Assembly: GCA_046347945.1 (NCBI GenBank)
Contig: JAXMFB010000017.1
Location: forward strand, 1-64,000
Direction: 5' to 3'
Source: Zeimonas sp046347945
Lineage (GTDB): Bacteria; Pseudomonadota; Gammaproteobacteria; Burkholderiales; Burkholderiaceae_E
DNA: 64,000 nt
Positions within the stretch are counted from its first letter, which is position 1. Each line of letters begins with the position of its first letter. Shown piece by piece: positions 26,067-37,824 of the stretch. Both the position numbers and the translations under genes were made by a program. A model generated the notes under the pieces. It was given only the letters and a program-made list of their open reading frames with translations, had not been told where the DNA came from and did not search any database.

Positions 26067-26741
26067 GTGACCAGACAAGCCAGCGAGATGGTCTTCCTCG
26101 ACGGGATCGCGGAGCATCTTCATGCGTGTCCGCTCGATCCGTGGCTCGAATCGACCGGCATCGACGTGCAGACGATGCACCGAATCGACTCAACCAACTG
26201 CTACCGGGGGTACATCGGGTTCTGGGAGGTCTTAGGAGACGAGCTCTTCCTGGTCGGCCTGTTCGACCCCGATGGACAGCCGCTCGACGCCAGGAAGGTC
26301 TTCGCGGGGCGCGAGCTGCCGATCCTTGCCGACTGGTTCACCGGACGCCTCGACGTCGACCGCGGCAATTTGCTCACGTACTGGCACGCCGGCTGGGGCG
26401 GGCAGACCGAGGAGCGCATCTGTCTCTGGGTCGACCGCGGAAGGGTGGTGCGCCGCCGCCGCTACGATCACGCGAAGCGACTGAAGAAGTGGTTCCAGAA
26501 CGAGTTCGGAGCTCCCGAAGGTTACCGGCGATGGTTGCGGGCCCGCGAAGCGTCGATGCCCGAGCCGCTCGGGGGCTTCACCGGGTCGGGTTTCGCGCTC
26601 GTGGGGGTCGACGACCCTGAACTGCTGGCCGGCGCATGGCCGGACGGACTGTCTCGCGAAGAGATGAACGAACTGGTCGGGTACTACCTCGCGCACCTCG
26701 TTCGTCCAGGCAGGCCGGCCGCGCCGCCTGCGGCAGGGTGA
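26067..26741 (+). CDS. Hypothetical protein downstream of tRNA-Ser
   Basis: I do not recognise this 224-residue protein. It has no signal peptide or membrane span, and is rich in Trp, Gly and charged residues (WHAGWGGQTEERICLWVDRGRVVRRRRYDHAKRLKKWF near residues 106-143). The start is GTG 26067 with CAGGAGG twelve bases upstream. It stands alone, 140 bases after the tRNA. The position behind a tRNA invites the idea of an inserted gene, but there is no integrase or repeated tRNA end nearby and codon use looks native. Confidence 0.65.
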   Translation: MTRQASEMVFLDGIAEHLHACPLDPWLESTGIDVQTMHRIDSTNCYRGYIGFWEVLGDELFLVGLFDPDGQPLDARKVFAGRELPILADWFTGRLDVDRGNLLTYWHAGWGGQTEERICLWVDRGRVVRRRRYDHAKRLKKWFQNEFGAPEGYRRWLRAREASMPEPLGGFTGSGFALVGVDDPELLAGAWPDGLSREEMNELVGYYLAHLVRPGRPAAPPAAG

Positions 26742-26816
26742 AACCCCGGGTCGAATTCCCCGGTGCAGGGGCCGTCGACGCAGGAGTCGCGCGGGCGTTT
26801 CCGGTTCCGGGGGGCA

Positions 26817-27194
26817 TCAGCCGCCCTGCCGCGCGATCAGCGTCACGCCGACGACGATCAGCGCGATGCCCAGCCAGCCGCCGGCGCCCATCGTCTCGCC
26901 CAGCCAGTAGCGCGCGATCAGCGCGTTGATGATGTAGCCGATCGACAGCATCGGATACGCCAGGGTGACCGGCACGCGGGTGAGTGCGGCAATCCACACG
27001 ACGAGGCTCACGCCGTAGCACGCGAACCCGAGCAGGAACGGCCAGTCGCCGAGGATGCGCAACGCGACCGGCAGCGCCTGCGACAGCGAGAATTCGACCG
27101 GGCCGAGGCGGTTGGTGCCGTGCTTGAGCAGGGTCTGGGCCAGTGCGTTGAGCACGACGCCGGCCAGGACGAGCGCGAAACTGAGCGGGTTCAT
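26817..27194 (-). CDS. SMR/EamA-like small transporter
   Basis: The 125-residue protein has four hydrophobic spans: residues 5-22, 49-70, 76-95 and 102-121. The motif LAYPMLSIGYIINALIARYWLGE near 78-100 is that of the small multidrug resistance superfamily and the ArnE/ArnF subunits. It lacks the Glu in helix 1 typical of EmrE (here LVLAGVVLNALAQTLLKHG), so it may be a lipid- or sugar-type carrier rather than a drug pump. The gene is convergent with the upstream hypothetical gene and divergent from kup, with 35 bases between starts. Confidence 0.8.
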   Translation of the reverse strand: MNPLSFALVLAGVVLNALAQTLLKHGTNRLGPVEFSLSQALPVALRILGDWPFLLGFACYGVSLVVWIAALTRVPVTLAYPMLSIGYIINALIARYWLGETMGAGGWLGIALIVVGVTLIARQGG

Positions 27195-27229
27195 CGGCGC
27201 ACATCTTAGCTGTTAAACTCTGCCGCGCC

Positions 27230-29101
27230 ATGTCAGCGAGTTCCCGCTCAGGCCTGTCTGCCGTGACCCTCGCCGCCCTGGGCGTCGTCTATGGCGACAT
27301 CGGCACCAGCCCGCTGTACGCGTTCAAGGAGGCCTTCAGCGGCACGCATGGCCTGCCCCTCACGCCGGCCAACGTCTTTGCCGTGCTGTCGATGATCTTC
27401 TGGGCGGTGACGATCATCGTCTCGGTCAAGTACGTGTCGATCATGCTTCGCTTCGACAACCGGGGCGACGGGGGCGTGCTCGCGCTGCTTTCGTATTGCG
27501 CGCACCTGGTGCGCGAGCGCCCACGGCTGCTGTGGATCGTCACGATTCTCGGCGCGTTCGCGGTGTCGCTGTTCTACGGCGATGCGGTGATCACGCCGGC
27601 GATCTCGGTGCTGTCGGCCGTCGAGGGCATCGTCGTGCTCGCACCCGACCTGCACGTGCTGGTCCTGCCGATCGCCATCGGCATCATCATCGGGCTGTTT
27701 CTGATCCAGCGACGTGGCACCGCGGCGGTCGGTGCCTTCTTCGGCCCGATCATGGTGGTCTGGTTCCTCGCGCTCGCCAGCTTCGGCCTGGCCAGCATCG
27801 TGCAGAACCCCGCGGTGCTGCAGGCGCTCGATCCGCGCTACGCGCTGAAGCTGATCGTCGAGCAGCCGGCGTTGGCCTTCCTCGCGGCGAGTGCGGTGTT
27901 CCTGTGCATGACCGGCGCCGAGGCGCTGTATGCCGACATGGGCCACTTCGGGCGCCGTCCGGTCCAGATCGCGTGGTTTGCGCTCGTGCTGCCTTCGCTG
28001 ACGCTGAACTACTTCGGGCAGGGCGCGCTGGTGCTGCGCGATCCCGAGGCGGCCCGCAACCCGTTCTACCTGCTGGCGCCCGAGCCGCTGCTGCTGCCGC
28101 TGATCGTCCTGGCGACGCTGGCGACGGTGATCGCATCGCAGGCGACGATTTCGGGGGCGTTCTCGGCGACCCAGCAGGCGTCGCGGCTGAACTTCCTTCC
28201 CCGCCTGCGCGTGCTGCATACGTCCGAGGTCGCGCAGGGGCAGATCTACATCCCGGTGGTGAACTGGCTGCTGCTGGTGCTGGTGCTCGCGCTGGTGCTC
28301 GGCTTCCGCAGTTCCGGCGCGCTGGCTTCGGCCTACGGCATCGCCGTCGCGGGCGACCTGCTGATCACCAGCACGATGATGCTGATCGTGCTGCCGCTGG
28401 CCGGCGATGCGCGGCTGCGCATGCTCTGGCCGATGTTCCTGCTGTTTGCCGCGGTGGAACTCGCGTTCTTCGCCGCCAATGCCGCGAAGCTGCTGCACGG
28501 CGGCTGGTTCCCGATCGCGCTGGCGACCGTCGTGTTCACGGTGCTGACCACCTGGCGCCGCGGCATCGACATCATGCGCGCCAGGAAGGACGTGGCGCCG
28601 AACGCGACACGCGACGGGCTGAGCCTCGACATCGCCGACGTGCCCCGCGTGCCGGGCGCCGCGGTGTTCTTCTCGTCGTCGCGCGGCGGCTGTCCCAGCG
28701 CGTTCCTGCACAACCTGAAGCACAACAAGATCGTCCACGAACAGACGGTGTTCCTGACCGTCGAATTCGACGAGGCGCCGCGCGTGCCCGACGACGAGCG
28801 CATCGAGGTGATGCGCGGGTCGAACGGGATCGTGAAGATCATGTCGCACTTCGGCTATCGCGAAGAGCCCGACGTCGACCTGGTGCTCCGGCTGGCGGCG
28901 CGAAAGGGCGTCGCCTGCACGATCGGCCAGACCTCGTTCTTCACCAGCAAGCCGACTCTCGTGTCGGTGAGCCGGCGCGGCCTGTTCGGATGGCGGCGAT
29001 CGCTGTTCGGGTGGATGCTCCAGAACAGCACCAGCGTGGCGAACTACTTCAACCTGCCGCCCGATCGGGTGGTCGAGCTCGGCACGCAGGTCGCGATCTG
29101 A
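27230..29101 (+). CDS. kup: Potassium uptake protein Kup
   Basis: The 623-residue K+/H+ symporter of the inner membrane has 12 hydrophobic spans followed by a cytoplasmic domain of about 170 residues. The family signature GVVYGDIGTSPLYAFKEAF is at residues 18-36, and GDGGVLALLSYCAHL near 81-95 and PLLLPLIVLATLATVIASQATISGAFSATQQA near 285-315 also fit. The start ATG 27230 lies close to a TTAAACT element that could serve as a -10. No other K+ genes are nearby. Confidence 0.95.
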   Translation: MSASSRSGLSAVTLAALGVVYGDIGTSPLYAFKEAFSGTHGLPLTPANVFAVLSMIFWAVTIIVSVKYVSIMLRFDNRGDGGVLALLSYCAHLVRERPRLLWIVTILGAFAVSLFYGDAVITPAISVLSAVEGIVVLAPDLHVLVLPIAIGIIIGLFLIQRRGTAAVGAFFGPIMVVWFLALASFGLASIVQNPAVLQALDPRYALKLIVEQPALAFLAASAVFLCMTGAEALYADMGHFGRRPVQIAWFALVLPSLTLNYFGQGALVLRDPEAARNPFYLLAPEPLLLPLIVLATLATVIASQATISGAFSATQQASRLNFLPRLRVLHTSEVAQGQIYIPVVNWLLLVLVLALVLGFRSSGALASAYGIAVAGDLLITSTMMLIVLPLAGDARLRMLWPMFLLFAAVELAFFAANAAKLLHGGWFPIALATVVFTVLTTWRRGIDIMRARKDVAPNATRDGLSLDIADVPRVPGAAVFFSSSRGGCPSAFLHNLKHNKIVHEQTVFLTVEFDEAPRVPDDERIEVMRGSNGIVKIMSHFGYREEPDVDLVLRLAARKGVACTIGQTSFFTSKPTLVSVSRRGLFGWRRSLFGWMLQNSTSVANYFNLPPDRVVELGTQVAI

Positions 29102-29167
29102 AGTGGCCGGCGCAGGCTCGGGTGCCGCACGCACGGATGCTGCCCGCGCAAACGCGTCGTTCGAACG

Positions 29168-30340
29168 CTATTCGAGCGCCTGCGCGAGGTCGGCCAGCAG
29201 GTCCTCGGGCGCTTCGATGCCGCAGGCGAGCCGCACCAGGTTGGGCGCGATCCCGGCGGCCTTCATCTGCGGCTCGTCGAGCGTGCCGCCGAACATCGCC
29301 GCGGCGTGCACCGCCAGCGACTCGACGCCGCCGAGGCTGGCTGCCTGCGCGAACAGGCGCAGTCGCGACACGAATCGTTGCGTGCGCGCGTAGTCGCCGC
29401 GTAGTCGCACCGACAGCACGCCACCGAAACCGCGCATCTGCACGCGGGCCAGCGCGTGCTGGGGGTGGCTCGGCAGCCCGGGGTAGTGGACCGCCTCGAT
29501 CGCGGGATGGTTCTCGAGGAACCGCGCGACGGCCATCGCGCTGTCGTTGGCGCGGGCGACGCGCAGCGACAAGGTGCGCATGCCGCGCAGCAACAGCCAT
29601 GCGTCGAAGGCGCCGAGCGTGCTGCCCAGCGCGATCGTGCTCTGCCAGATGCGGTCGACCAGTTCGCTGCGCGAGACCACGGCACCGGCGATCAGGTCGT
29701 GGTGCCCGCCGAGGTACTTGGTGGCGCTGTGCACGACGACGTCGATGCCGAGCGACAGAGGCTGGTGGTTCAGCGGCGTGGCGAACGTGTTGTCGGCTAC
29801 GCTGATCGCGCCCGCGGCGCGCGCCGCGTCGGCGACCGCGCGCAGGTCGGTCAGCGCCAGGGTCGGGTTCGACGGCGTCTCGACCATGACCAGCCGGGCG
29901 CCGCGGCCGATCGCGGCGACGAGCCCGCCGGTGTCGGCCTGGTCGAGCAGCTCGACGCGCACGCCGAAGCGCGGCAGCAACTCGGTGAACAGCTGCGTCG
30001 TGCCCATGTAGTGGCTGGTCTGCGCGACGGCGCGGTCGCCGGCGGCGAGCAGCCCGAGCAGCACCGCCGAGATCGCCCCCATGCCGCTGGCGGCCATCAG
30101 CGCGGCCTCGCCGCCTTCGAGGCGCGCGATCATCCGCGCGACGCGCTCGTGCGTGGGATTGCCGTAGCGCGTGTAGAAGCGCGGATGGCGCGGGCGCGTC
30201 GCCATCTGCGCGAACTCGGCCGCGTCGCTTGCCGCGTGGGTGACCGACGGATGGATCGCCGGCGCGAGTGCGGAATCGCCGCCGTCCTCGCGATCCGCGT
30301 GGATCAGCAGCGTGTCCGGGCGGCGGGGCGGGGCGGTCAT
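29168..30340 (-). CDS. Trans-sulfuration PLP enzyme (cystathionine beta-lyase / gamma-synthase family)
   Basis: The 390-residue PLP enzyme belongs to the Cys/Met metabolism family. RYGNPTHERVARMIARLEGGEAALMAASGMGAISAVLLGLL at residues 58-98 and the lysine in HSATKYLGGHHDLIAG near 205, which binds PLP, are diagnostic. It would act on cystathionine or O-acyl homoserine in the cytoplasm; the exact reaction (MetC, MetB or a methionine gamma-lyase) cannot be settled from motifs. It is convergent with kup and divergent from the MFS gene, whose start is 40 bases away. The start is ATG 30340. Confidence 0.9.
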   Translation of the reverse strand: MTAPPRRPDTLLIHADREDGGDSALAPAIHPSVTHAASDAAEFAQMATRPRHPRFYTRYGNPTHERVARMIARLEGGEAALMAASGMGAISAVLLGLLAAGDRAVAQTSHYMGTTQLFTELLPRFGVRVELLDQADTGGLVAAIGRGARLVMVETPSNPTLALTDLRAVADAARAAGAISVADNTFATPLNHQPLSLGIDVVVHSATKYLGGHHDLIAGAVVSRSELVDRIWQSTIALGSTLGAFDAWLLLRGMRTLSLRVARANDSAMAVARFLENHPAIEAVHYPGLPSHPQHALARVQMRGFGGVLSVRLRGDYARTQRFVSRLRLFAQAASLGGVESLAVHAAAMFGGTLDEPQMKAAGIAPNLVRLACGIEAPEDLLADLAQALE

Positions 30341-30380
30341 GGTTTCGGGGGCAGGCCGGGGCGGCAAGTAGAATGACGCC

Positions 30381-31631
30381 ATGAACGCTGCAACGCTACG
30401 GCGATCGCCGAACCTCATTCTAGCCTGTGCAGTGGTCGTGCTCCTGTTGGCCATGGGCGTGCGCGCCACTTTCGGGCTCTTCATGCGGCCGATGGGCATG
30501 GCCCATGGCTGGAGCCGCGAGGTGTTCTCGATCGCCTTCGCGATCCAGAACATCGTCTGGGGACTCGCCGCTCCGATGCTCGGCGCGCTCGCCGATCGTC
30601 ACGGATCGGGGCGCACGATCGTGCTGGGCGCGCTGTTCTATGTGCTGGGCCTGGTCGGAATGGCCTACGCGACGACGCCAGCGATGCTCTACCTCACGAG
30701 CGGGCTGCTGGTGGGCATCGGGCAGGCCGGCACCACGTTCGGGGTCGTGCTGGGCGTGGTCGGTCGTGCGTTCGAACCCGCTCAGCGCAGCGCAGCGCTC
30801 GGCATGGCCAGCGCCGGAGGGTCGCTCGGGCAGTTCGTGATGATGCCCGTCGGCGGGGCGCTCATCGCCGCATTCGACTGGCATGCATCGCTGTGGTGGA
30901 TGGCGGGACTTGCCCTGATCGTGGTGCCGATGGCCGCGGTGCTCACCGGCAAGCCGGAACCTTCGGGCACGCACGGCGACGTGCGGCTCGGCTACGCGTT
31001 CCGCGAGGCGCTGCGCGACCGCTCGTTCCACCTGCTCTTCTGGAGCTTCTTCGTCTGCGGTTTCCACACCGCGTTCATCACGCTGCACCTGCCGTCGTTC
31101 GTGGTCGACCAGGGCTTGAACTTCGCCCACGGCGCGATGGCGGTCGCGACGATCGGGTTGTTCAACGTGATGGGCTCGTGGGGCGCCGGCTGGCTCGGGG
31201 GTCGCCGCAGCAAACGGGCGCTGCTGGCCTGGCTCTACGCGCTGCGGGCCGGCAGCATCGCGATCTTGCTCGCCTTCCCGCTGACGCCGCTCACGCTGTA
31301 TCTGTTCGCGGCGACGATGGGCCTGTTGTGGCTCGGCACGGTTCCGCTCACCAACGGCCTGGTCGGCCAGATCTACGGCATGCGCTACGTCTCGACGCTG
31401 TTCGGGTTGACCTTCCTCGGGCACCAGGTGGGCAGCTTCGTCGGCGCCTGGCTCGGTGGCTGGGCCTACGAGCGCACCGGCTCGTACGACCTGATGTGGT
31501 GGCTCGGAATCGGCCTGGCGCTCGCGGCCGGTGCGATGGCCCGGCCGGTCGACGAGCGGCCGATCGGCCAGCGCGGCAGGCCCGCGGTCGTGGTGGCTGC
31601 GGGTGCCGCGTCGGTGCGAGGCGCGCGATGA
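30381..31631 (+). CDS. MFS transporter, monocarboxylate/oxalate-formate antiporter-like
   Basis: The 416-residue carrier has 12 predicted spans in two halves. ATFGLFMRPMGMAHGWSREVFSIAFAIQNIVWGLAAP near residues 29-65 and LGALADRHGSGRTIVLGALFYVLG near 67-90 are MFS motif A and the N-terminal pattern of the monocarboxylate group. The second half starts near FREALRDRSFHLLFWSFFVCGFHTAF (209-234). The likely substrate is a small organic acid. Its stop overlaps the next small gene by ATGA. Confidence 0.9.
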   Translation: MNAATLRRSPNLILACAVVVLLLAMGVRATFGLFMRPMGMAHGWSREVFSIAFAIQNIVWGLAAPMLGALADRHGSGRTIVLGALFYVLGLVGMAYATTPAMLYLTSGLLVGIGQAGTTFGVVLGVVGRAFEPAQRSAALGMASAGGSLGQFVMMPVGGALIAAFDWHASLWWMAGLALIVVPMAAVLTGKPEPSGTHGDVRLGYAFREALRDRSFHLLFWSFFVCGFHTAFITLHLPSFVVDQGLNFAHGAMAVATIGLFNVMGSWGAGWLGGRRSKRALLAWLYALRAGSIAILLAFPLTPLTLYLFAATMGLLWLGTVPLTNGLVGQIYGMRYVSTLFGLTFLGHQVGSFVGAWLGGWAYERTGSYDLMWWLGIGLALAAGAMARPVDERPIGQRGRPAVVVAAGAASVRGAR

Positions 31632-31780
31632 GCCTGGGCCTGCGCATCGCGCTCTACGTCGCGGGCGCCGCAGCGATCGGCTTCGCGATGACCTGGGCGT
31701 TCCTCGCCTACCTGAAGCCCGACATGGTGGTCGATTTCGCGACGCTGCTGCAGATGTGCGGCATTCCCGTGGCGCGCTGA
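31628..31780 (+). CDS. Small 50-residue single-span membrane protein
   Basis: The product has one strong membrane span (residues 5-28, LRIALYVAGAAAIGFAMTWAFLAY) and a short amphipathic tail DMVVDFATLLQMCGIPVAR. It is coupled to the MFS transporter by an ATGA overlap and ends 24 bases before parE. The tight coupling argues that it is expressed. I recognise no family. It may be an accessory peptide of the carrier. Confidence 0.65.
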   Translation: MSLGLRIALYVAGAAAIGFAMTWAFLAYLKPDMVVDFATLLQMCGIPVAR

Positions 31781-31804
31781 AGCAACGTTCTCCTCCCTCC
31801 AGCC

Positions 31805-33783
<1,979 letters not shown>

Positions 33784-33784
<1 letters not shown>

Positions 33785-36102
33785 TGGAGGAACTCGAACT
33801 GTTCCCGGCCGGTGGCGAGCCAGGGGAAGGCGCCGACGATTCGCTGACCTTGGCGCAGTACGCCGAGCGCGCCTACCTCGACTACGCGGTCTCGGTGGTC
33901 AAGGGGCGCGCGCTGCCCGACGTCTGCGACGGCCAGAAGCCGGTGCAGCGGCGCATCCTGTACGCGATGAGCGAGATGGGCCTCGGCCCGACGGCGAAGC
34001 CGGTGAAGTCGGCGCGCGTGGTCGGCGACGTGCTCGGCAAGTTCCACCCGCACGGCGACGTCGCGGCCTACGACGCGCTGGTGCGCATGGCGCAGTCGTT
34101 CACGCTGCGCTATCCGCTGATCGACGGCCAGGGCAACTTCGGCTCGCGCGACGGCGACGGCGCCGCGGCGATGCGCTATACCGAGGCGCGGCTGACGCCG
34201 TACGCGAGGCTGCTGCTCGACGAGCTCGACCAGGGCACCGTCGACTTCACCGCCAACTACGACGGCTCCACCGAGGAACCCGTGCTGCTGCCGGCGCGGC
34301 TGCCGATGGTGCTGCTCAACGGTGCCTCGGGCATCGCGGTCGGCATGGCCACCGAGATCCCGCCGCACAACCTGCGCGAGGTCGCCGCCGCGGCGGTCGC
34401 GCTGCTGAAGAACCCGAAGACCGACGTCGACGCGCTGCTGGCGCTGCTGCCGGGGCCCGACTTCCCGGGCGGCGGGCAGATCATCTCGTCGCCCGCCGAC
34501 ATCCGCGAGATCTACGCGTCCGGCCGCGGCTCGCTCAAGGTGCGTGCGCGGCACGTCGTCGAAGACCTGGCACGCGGGCAGTGGCAGCTGGTGGTCACCG
34601 AGTTGCCGCACGGCGTGTCCGCGCAGAAGGTGCTCGAAGAGATCGAGGAGATCAGCAACCCGAAGCTGCGCCCGGGCAAGAAGTCGCTCACGCCCGAGCA
34701 GCTGCAGCTCAAGCAGGCGCTGCTCGCCGTGCTCGACACGGTGCGCGACGAGTCCGGCAAGGACGCGCCGGTGCGCCTGGTGTTCGAGCCGAAGACCTCG
34801 CGCATCGACCAGCACGAGCTGCTGCGCGTGCTGCGCGCGCACACCAGCCTCGAGGCCGGCGTCCCGATGAACCTGGTGATGATCGGCGTCGACGGCCGGC
34901 CGCGTCAGAAGGGCCTGGCCGAGATCCTCGCCGAGTGGTGCGAGTTCCGCGTGCGCACGGTCACGCGCCGCACCGGGCACCGGCTCGGCAAGGTCGGCGA
35001 CCGGATCCACATCCTCGAGGGCCGGCAGCTCGTGCTGCTGAACATCGACGAAGTGATCCGCATCATCCGTGAATCCGACGAGCCGAAGGCGGGGCTCGTC
35101 GCCGCGTTCGGGCTCAGCGACCGGCAGGCCGATGACATTCTCGAGATCCGGCTGCGCCAGCTGGCGCGGCTCGAGGCGATCCGCATCGAGCAGGAGCTCG
35201 CCGAACTGCGCGCCGAGCGCGAGTCGCTCGAGGCGCTGCTCGCCAGCCCGGCAGCGATGCGCCGGCAGGTGGTGCGCGAGATCGAGGCCGACGCGAAGCA
35301 GTACGGCGACGCGCGGCGCACGCTGATCGAGGCAGCCGAGCGGACGACCGTCGAGCTCAGGGTCGCCGAAGAGCCGGTGACCGTCATCGTGTCCGGGAAG
35401 GGCTGGGTACGCGCGCGCCAGGGGCATGGCCACGATGCGGCGCAATTCGGCTACAAGGCCGGCGACGCCGCGTACGGCGTGTTCGAGGTGATGACCACCG
35501 ACCAGCTGTTCGCGATCGCGACCAATGGCCGGGTCTACTCGGTACCGGTGTCGCAGCTGCCGTCGGCGCGCGGTGACGGGGCCCCGATCACCAGCTTCGT
35601 CGAGCTCGAGCCCGGATCGCGGATCGATCACGCGTTCGCTGCGCCGTCGGGCACCGGCGTGCTCCTGGCCACGCGCCGCGGCAACGGCCTGCTGTGCCAG
35701 GCAGCCGACCTCGTCGGGCGCACCCGCCAGGGCAAGAGCTTCGTGACGGTCGAGGCGGGCGACGTGCCGCTGCGTCCGGCGTTGTTCGCGCCGGGGATGT
35801 CCCGCGTGCTCTGCGTGTCGGCCGAGGGGAAGGCGCTGGTGTTCGGGCTGGGCGACGTGAAGGTGCTGCGCAATGGCGGGCGCGGCGTGATCCTGATGGG
35901 GCTCGACTCCGAGGACGCGCTGCAGCAGGCCATCGTGTTCGGCGAGGCGGGCGTGCGCGTCCGGGGTGCCGGGCGCGGCGGCAAGGCAGTCGACCGGGTG
36001 TTCGGCGCGATGGCGCTGGAGGCGTGGGCCGGGGCGCGCGCGCGCAAGGGGCGCTTTCTCGAGCCGCGCGTGAAGGACGCGGTGCTGGAGTGCGCGAAAT
36101 GA
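33784..36102 (+). CDS. parC: DNA topoisomerase IV subunit A
   Basis: The 772-residue subunit breaks and rejoins DNA using Tyr132 (AAMRYTEARL). The region KFHPHGDVAAYDALVRMAQ at residues 86-104 is the quinolone-contact helix; the position that is Ser80 in E. coli ParC is Val93 here, and the acidic residue is Asp97. The GASGIAVGMATEIPPHN loop near 180 and the beta-pinwheel C-terminal domain from about 520 are intact. Paired with parE by a one-base overlap. Confidence 0.96.
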
Positions 36103-36230
36103 GCCTGCGCCCGGTGGCGTGCAGGGAGCGCGATCGGCACCAGGCCCGCCTCGCCGATTGAGGCCGGCGCCGCGGCCCGGCGGCCCGGCACGGGTTTCGC
36201 CGGACGAGGGGACGGTGTAGCCTGTGCCAC

Positions 36231-37694
36231 ATGTACAGTGCCGGTACAGTGGGTGCCCCGCAGCCGCCGTCGTTCCTCAGCCCGCGCAGCGATCGTACGC
36301 TGGTGGAGCAGATCGTCGACTGGTATGCGGCGCGCATCGACGAGCGGGTGATCCGGCCCGGAACCCGGATGCCGTCGGTGCGCCAGTTCGCTGCCGGGCA
36401 CGGGGTGTCGCGCTTCACCGTCGTCGAGGCTTACGACAGGCTGATCGCCCGCGGCTACCTCGAGTCGCGCCGCGGCTCGGGTTTCTTCGTGCGCGAGCGC
36501 AACGTGCAGGCCGCGTTGTCGGCTGCCCGGGCGTGGGCCGAGGCGCCGGCGCCGGGCATCGACGTCGTCTGGCTGTTGCGCAACATGTTCAAGAAGCTGC
36601 CCGCGCGCGACATGCCGGGCGCCGGCGTGCTGCCGCCCGACTGGCTCGACGACTCGCTGATCGCCGCCAGCCTGCGCGCGCTCGGACGGCGCAACGCCGG
36701 CGCCTACCTCGACTACGGGGAACCGCAGGGCTACCTGCCGCTTCGCCAGCAGCTTCAGCTGAAGCTGGCCGAGAACGGCATCGCGGCCACGCCCGAGCAG
36801 ATCCTCACCGTCAACGGCGTCTCGCAGGGGCTCGACCTGGTCGCGCAGCACTTCCTGCAGCGCGGCGACACGGTGCTGGTCGACGAGCCGTCGTGGTTCC
36901 TGATGTTCGGCCGCCTCGCGTTGCTCGGCGCGCGCGTGATCGGCGTGCCCAGGCTCGCGGACGGCCCCGACGTCGCGCGGCTGCGGGCGCTGGCGGCCGA
37001 GCACCGGCCGAAGCTGTTCATCACCGTCTCGGTGCTGCACAACCCGACCAGCACCGCGACCAGCGGCGCCAGGGCGTTCCAGGTCCTGCGACTGGCCGAG
37101 GAGTTCGGCTTCACCGTGGTGGAGGACGACGTCAACTGCGACCTGCACCCGGGCCCATCGGTGCAGCCCTGCGTCCGGATCGCGTCGCTCGACCAGTTGC
37201 ACCGCGTGGTCTACCTCGGGGGCTTCTCGAAGTCGCTGGCCGCCAACCTGCGCGTCGGCTTCGTCGCCTGCGATCCGGCGCTGGCGCGGGCCCTGACCGA
37301 CCTGAAGATGCTGGTGGGGCTGACCAGCCCCGAATTCGGCGAGCGTGTCGTCTTCCGGGTGCTGTCCGAGGGGCACTACCGGCGCCACCTCGACCGGCTG
37401 CGCGCACGCCTGGCGGCCGCCCAGGAGCCGGCGCTGCGCGCGATCGAGCGCCTCGGCCTGCGGCCGTTCGCGACACCCGGCGTCGGCATGTTCGTCTGGG
37501 CCGACGCGGGCATCGACACCAACCCGGTTGCGCGCGCGATGCTCGACCGGGGCTACCTGATGGCGCCGGGGAGCCTGTTCCTGCCCGACCAGCGTCCGAG
37601 CTCGTGGATGCGGTTCAATATCGCCAACAGCACGAATCCGGTGATGCTCGCGGCGCTGGACGCGTCGCTGCAGGGGGCGGCCGGACGCCCTTGA
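36231..37694 (+). CDS. MocR/GntR-type aminotransferase-like regulator
   Basis: The 487-residue protein joins an N-terminal GntR winged helix (TLVEQIVDWYAARIDERVIRPGTRMPSVRQFAAGHGVSRFTVVEAYDRL, residues 23-71) to a fold-type I aminotransferase domain. The PLP lysine is in GGFSKSLAANLRVGF near residue 330, and VEDDVNCDLHPG near 297 has the PLP-contact Asp. Such proteins sense an amine or PLP and control a nearby gene, but no obvious target (pdxST or similar) is next to it. Two TACAGTG repeats overlap the first codons. Confidence 0.9.
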   Translation: MYSAGTVGAPQPPSFLSPRSDRTLVEQIVDWYAARIDERVIRPGTRMPSVRQFAAGHGVSRFTVVEAYDRLIARGYLESRRGSGFFVRERNVQAALSAARAWAEAPAPGIDVVWLLRNMFKKLPARDMPGAGVLPPDWLDDSLIAASLRALGRRNAGAYLDYGEPQGYLPLRQQLQLKLAENGIAATPEQILTVNGVSQGLDLVAQHFLQRGDTVLVDEPSWFLMFGRLALLGARVIGVPRLADGPDVARLRALAAEHRPKLFITVSVLHNPTSTATSGARAFQVLRLAEEFGFTVVEDDVNCDLHPGPSVQPCVRIASLDQLHRVVYLGGFSKSLAANLRVGFVACDPALARALTDLKMLVGLTSPEFGERVVFRVLSEGHYRRHLDRLRARLAAAQEPALRAIERLGLRPFATPGVGMFVWADAGIDTNPVARAMLDRGYLMAPGSLFLPDQRPSSWMRFNIANSTNPVMLAALDASLQGAAGRP

Positions 37695-37824
37695 ACTGAC
37701 GGTGAACGGCCCCATCTGCGGGCCGGCGCGGGGCCGCGCGATGGATCCAGCGGGTGCGCGCGTCCAGGTGTACGCCGGGCGCACGGGCCGCGGAAGGGCA
37801 AACCGGACCGGACATGGGTGCGAA

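Noticed and set aside
25836..26741. Genomic island integrated at tRNA-Ser
   Set aside because: No integrase and no repeat of the tRNA 3' end were found downstream, and the following gene has chromosomal base use.
27248..29134. Open frame of about 628 codons antisense to kup
   Set aside because: Composition is Arg/Gln/His-rich and featureless; it mirrors the Kup codons.
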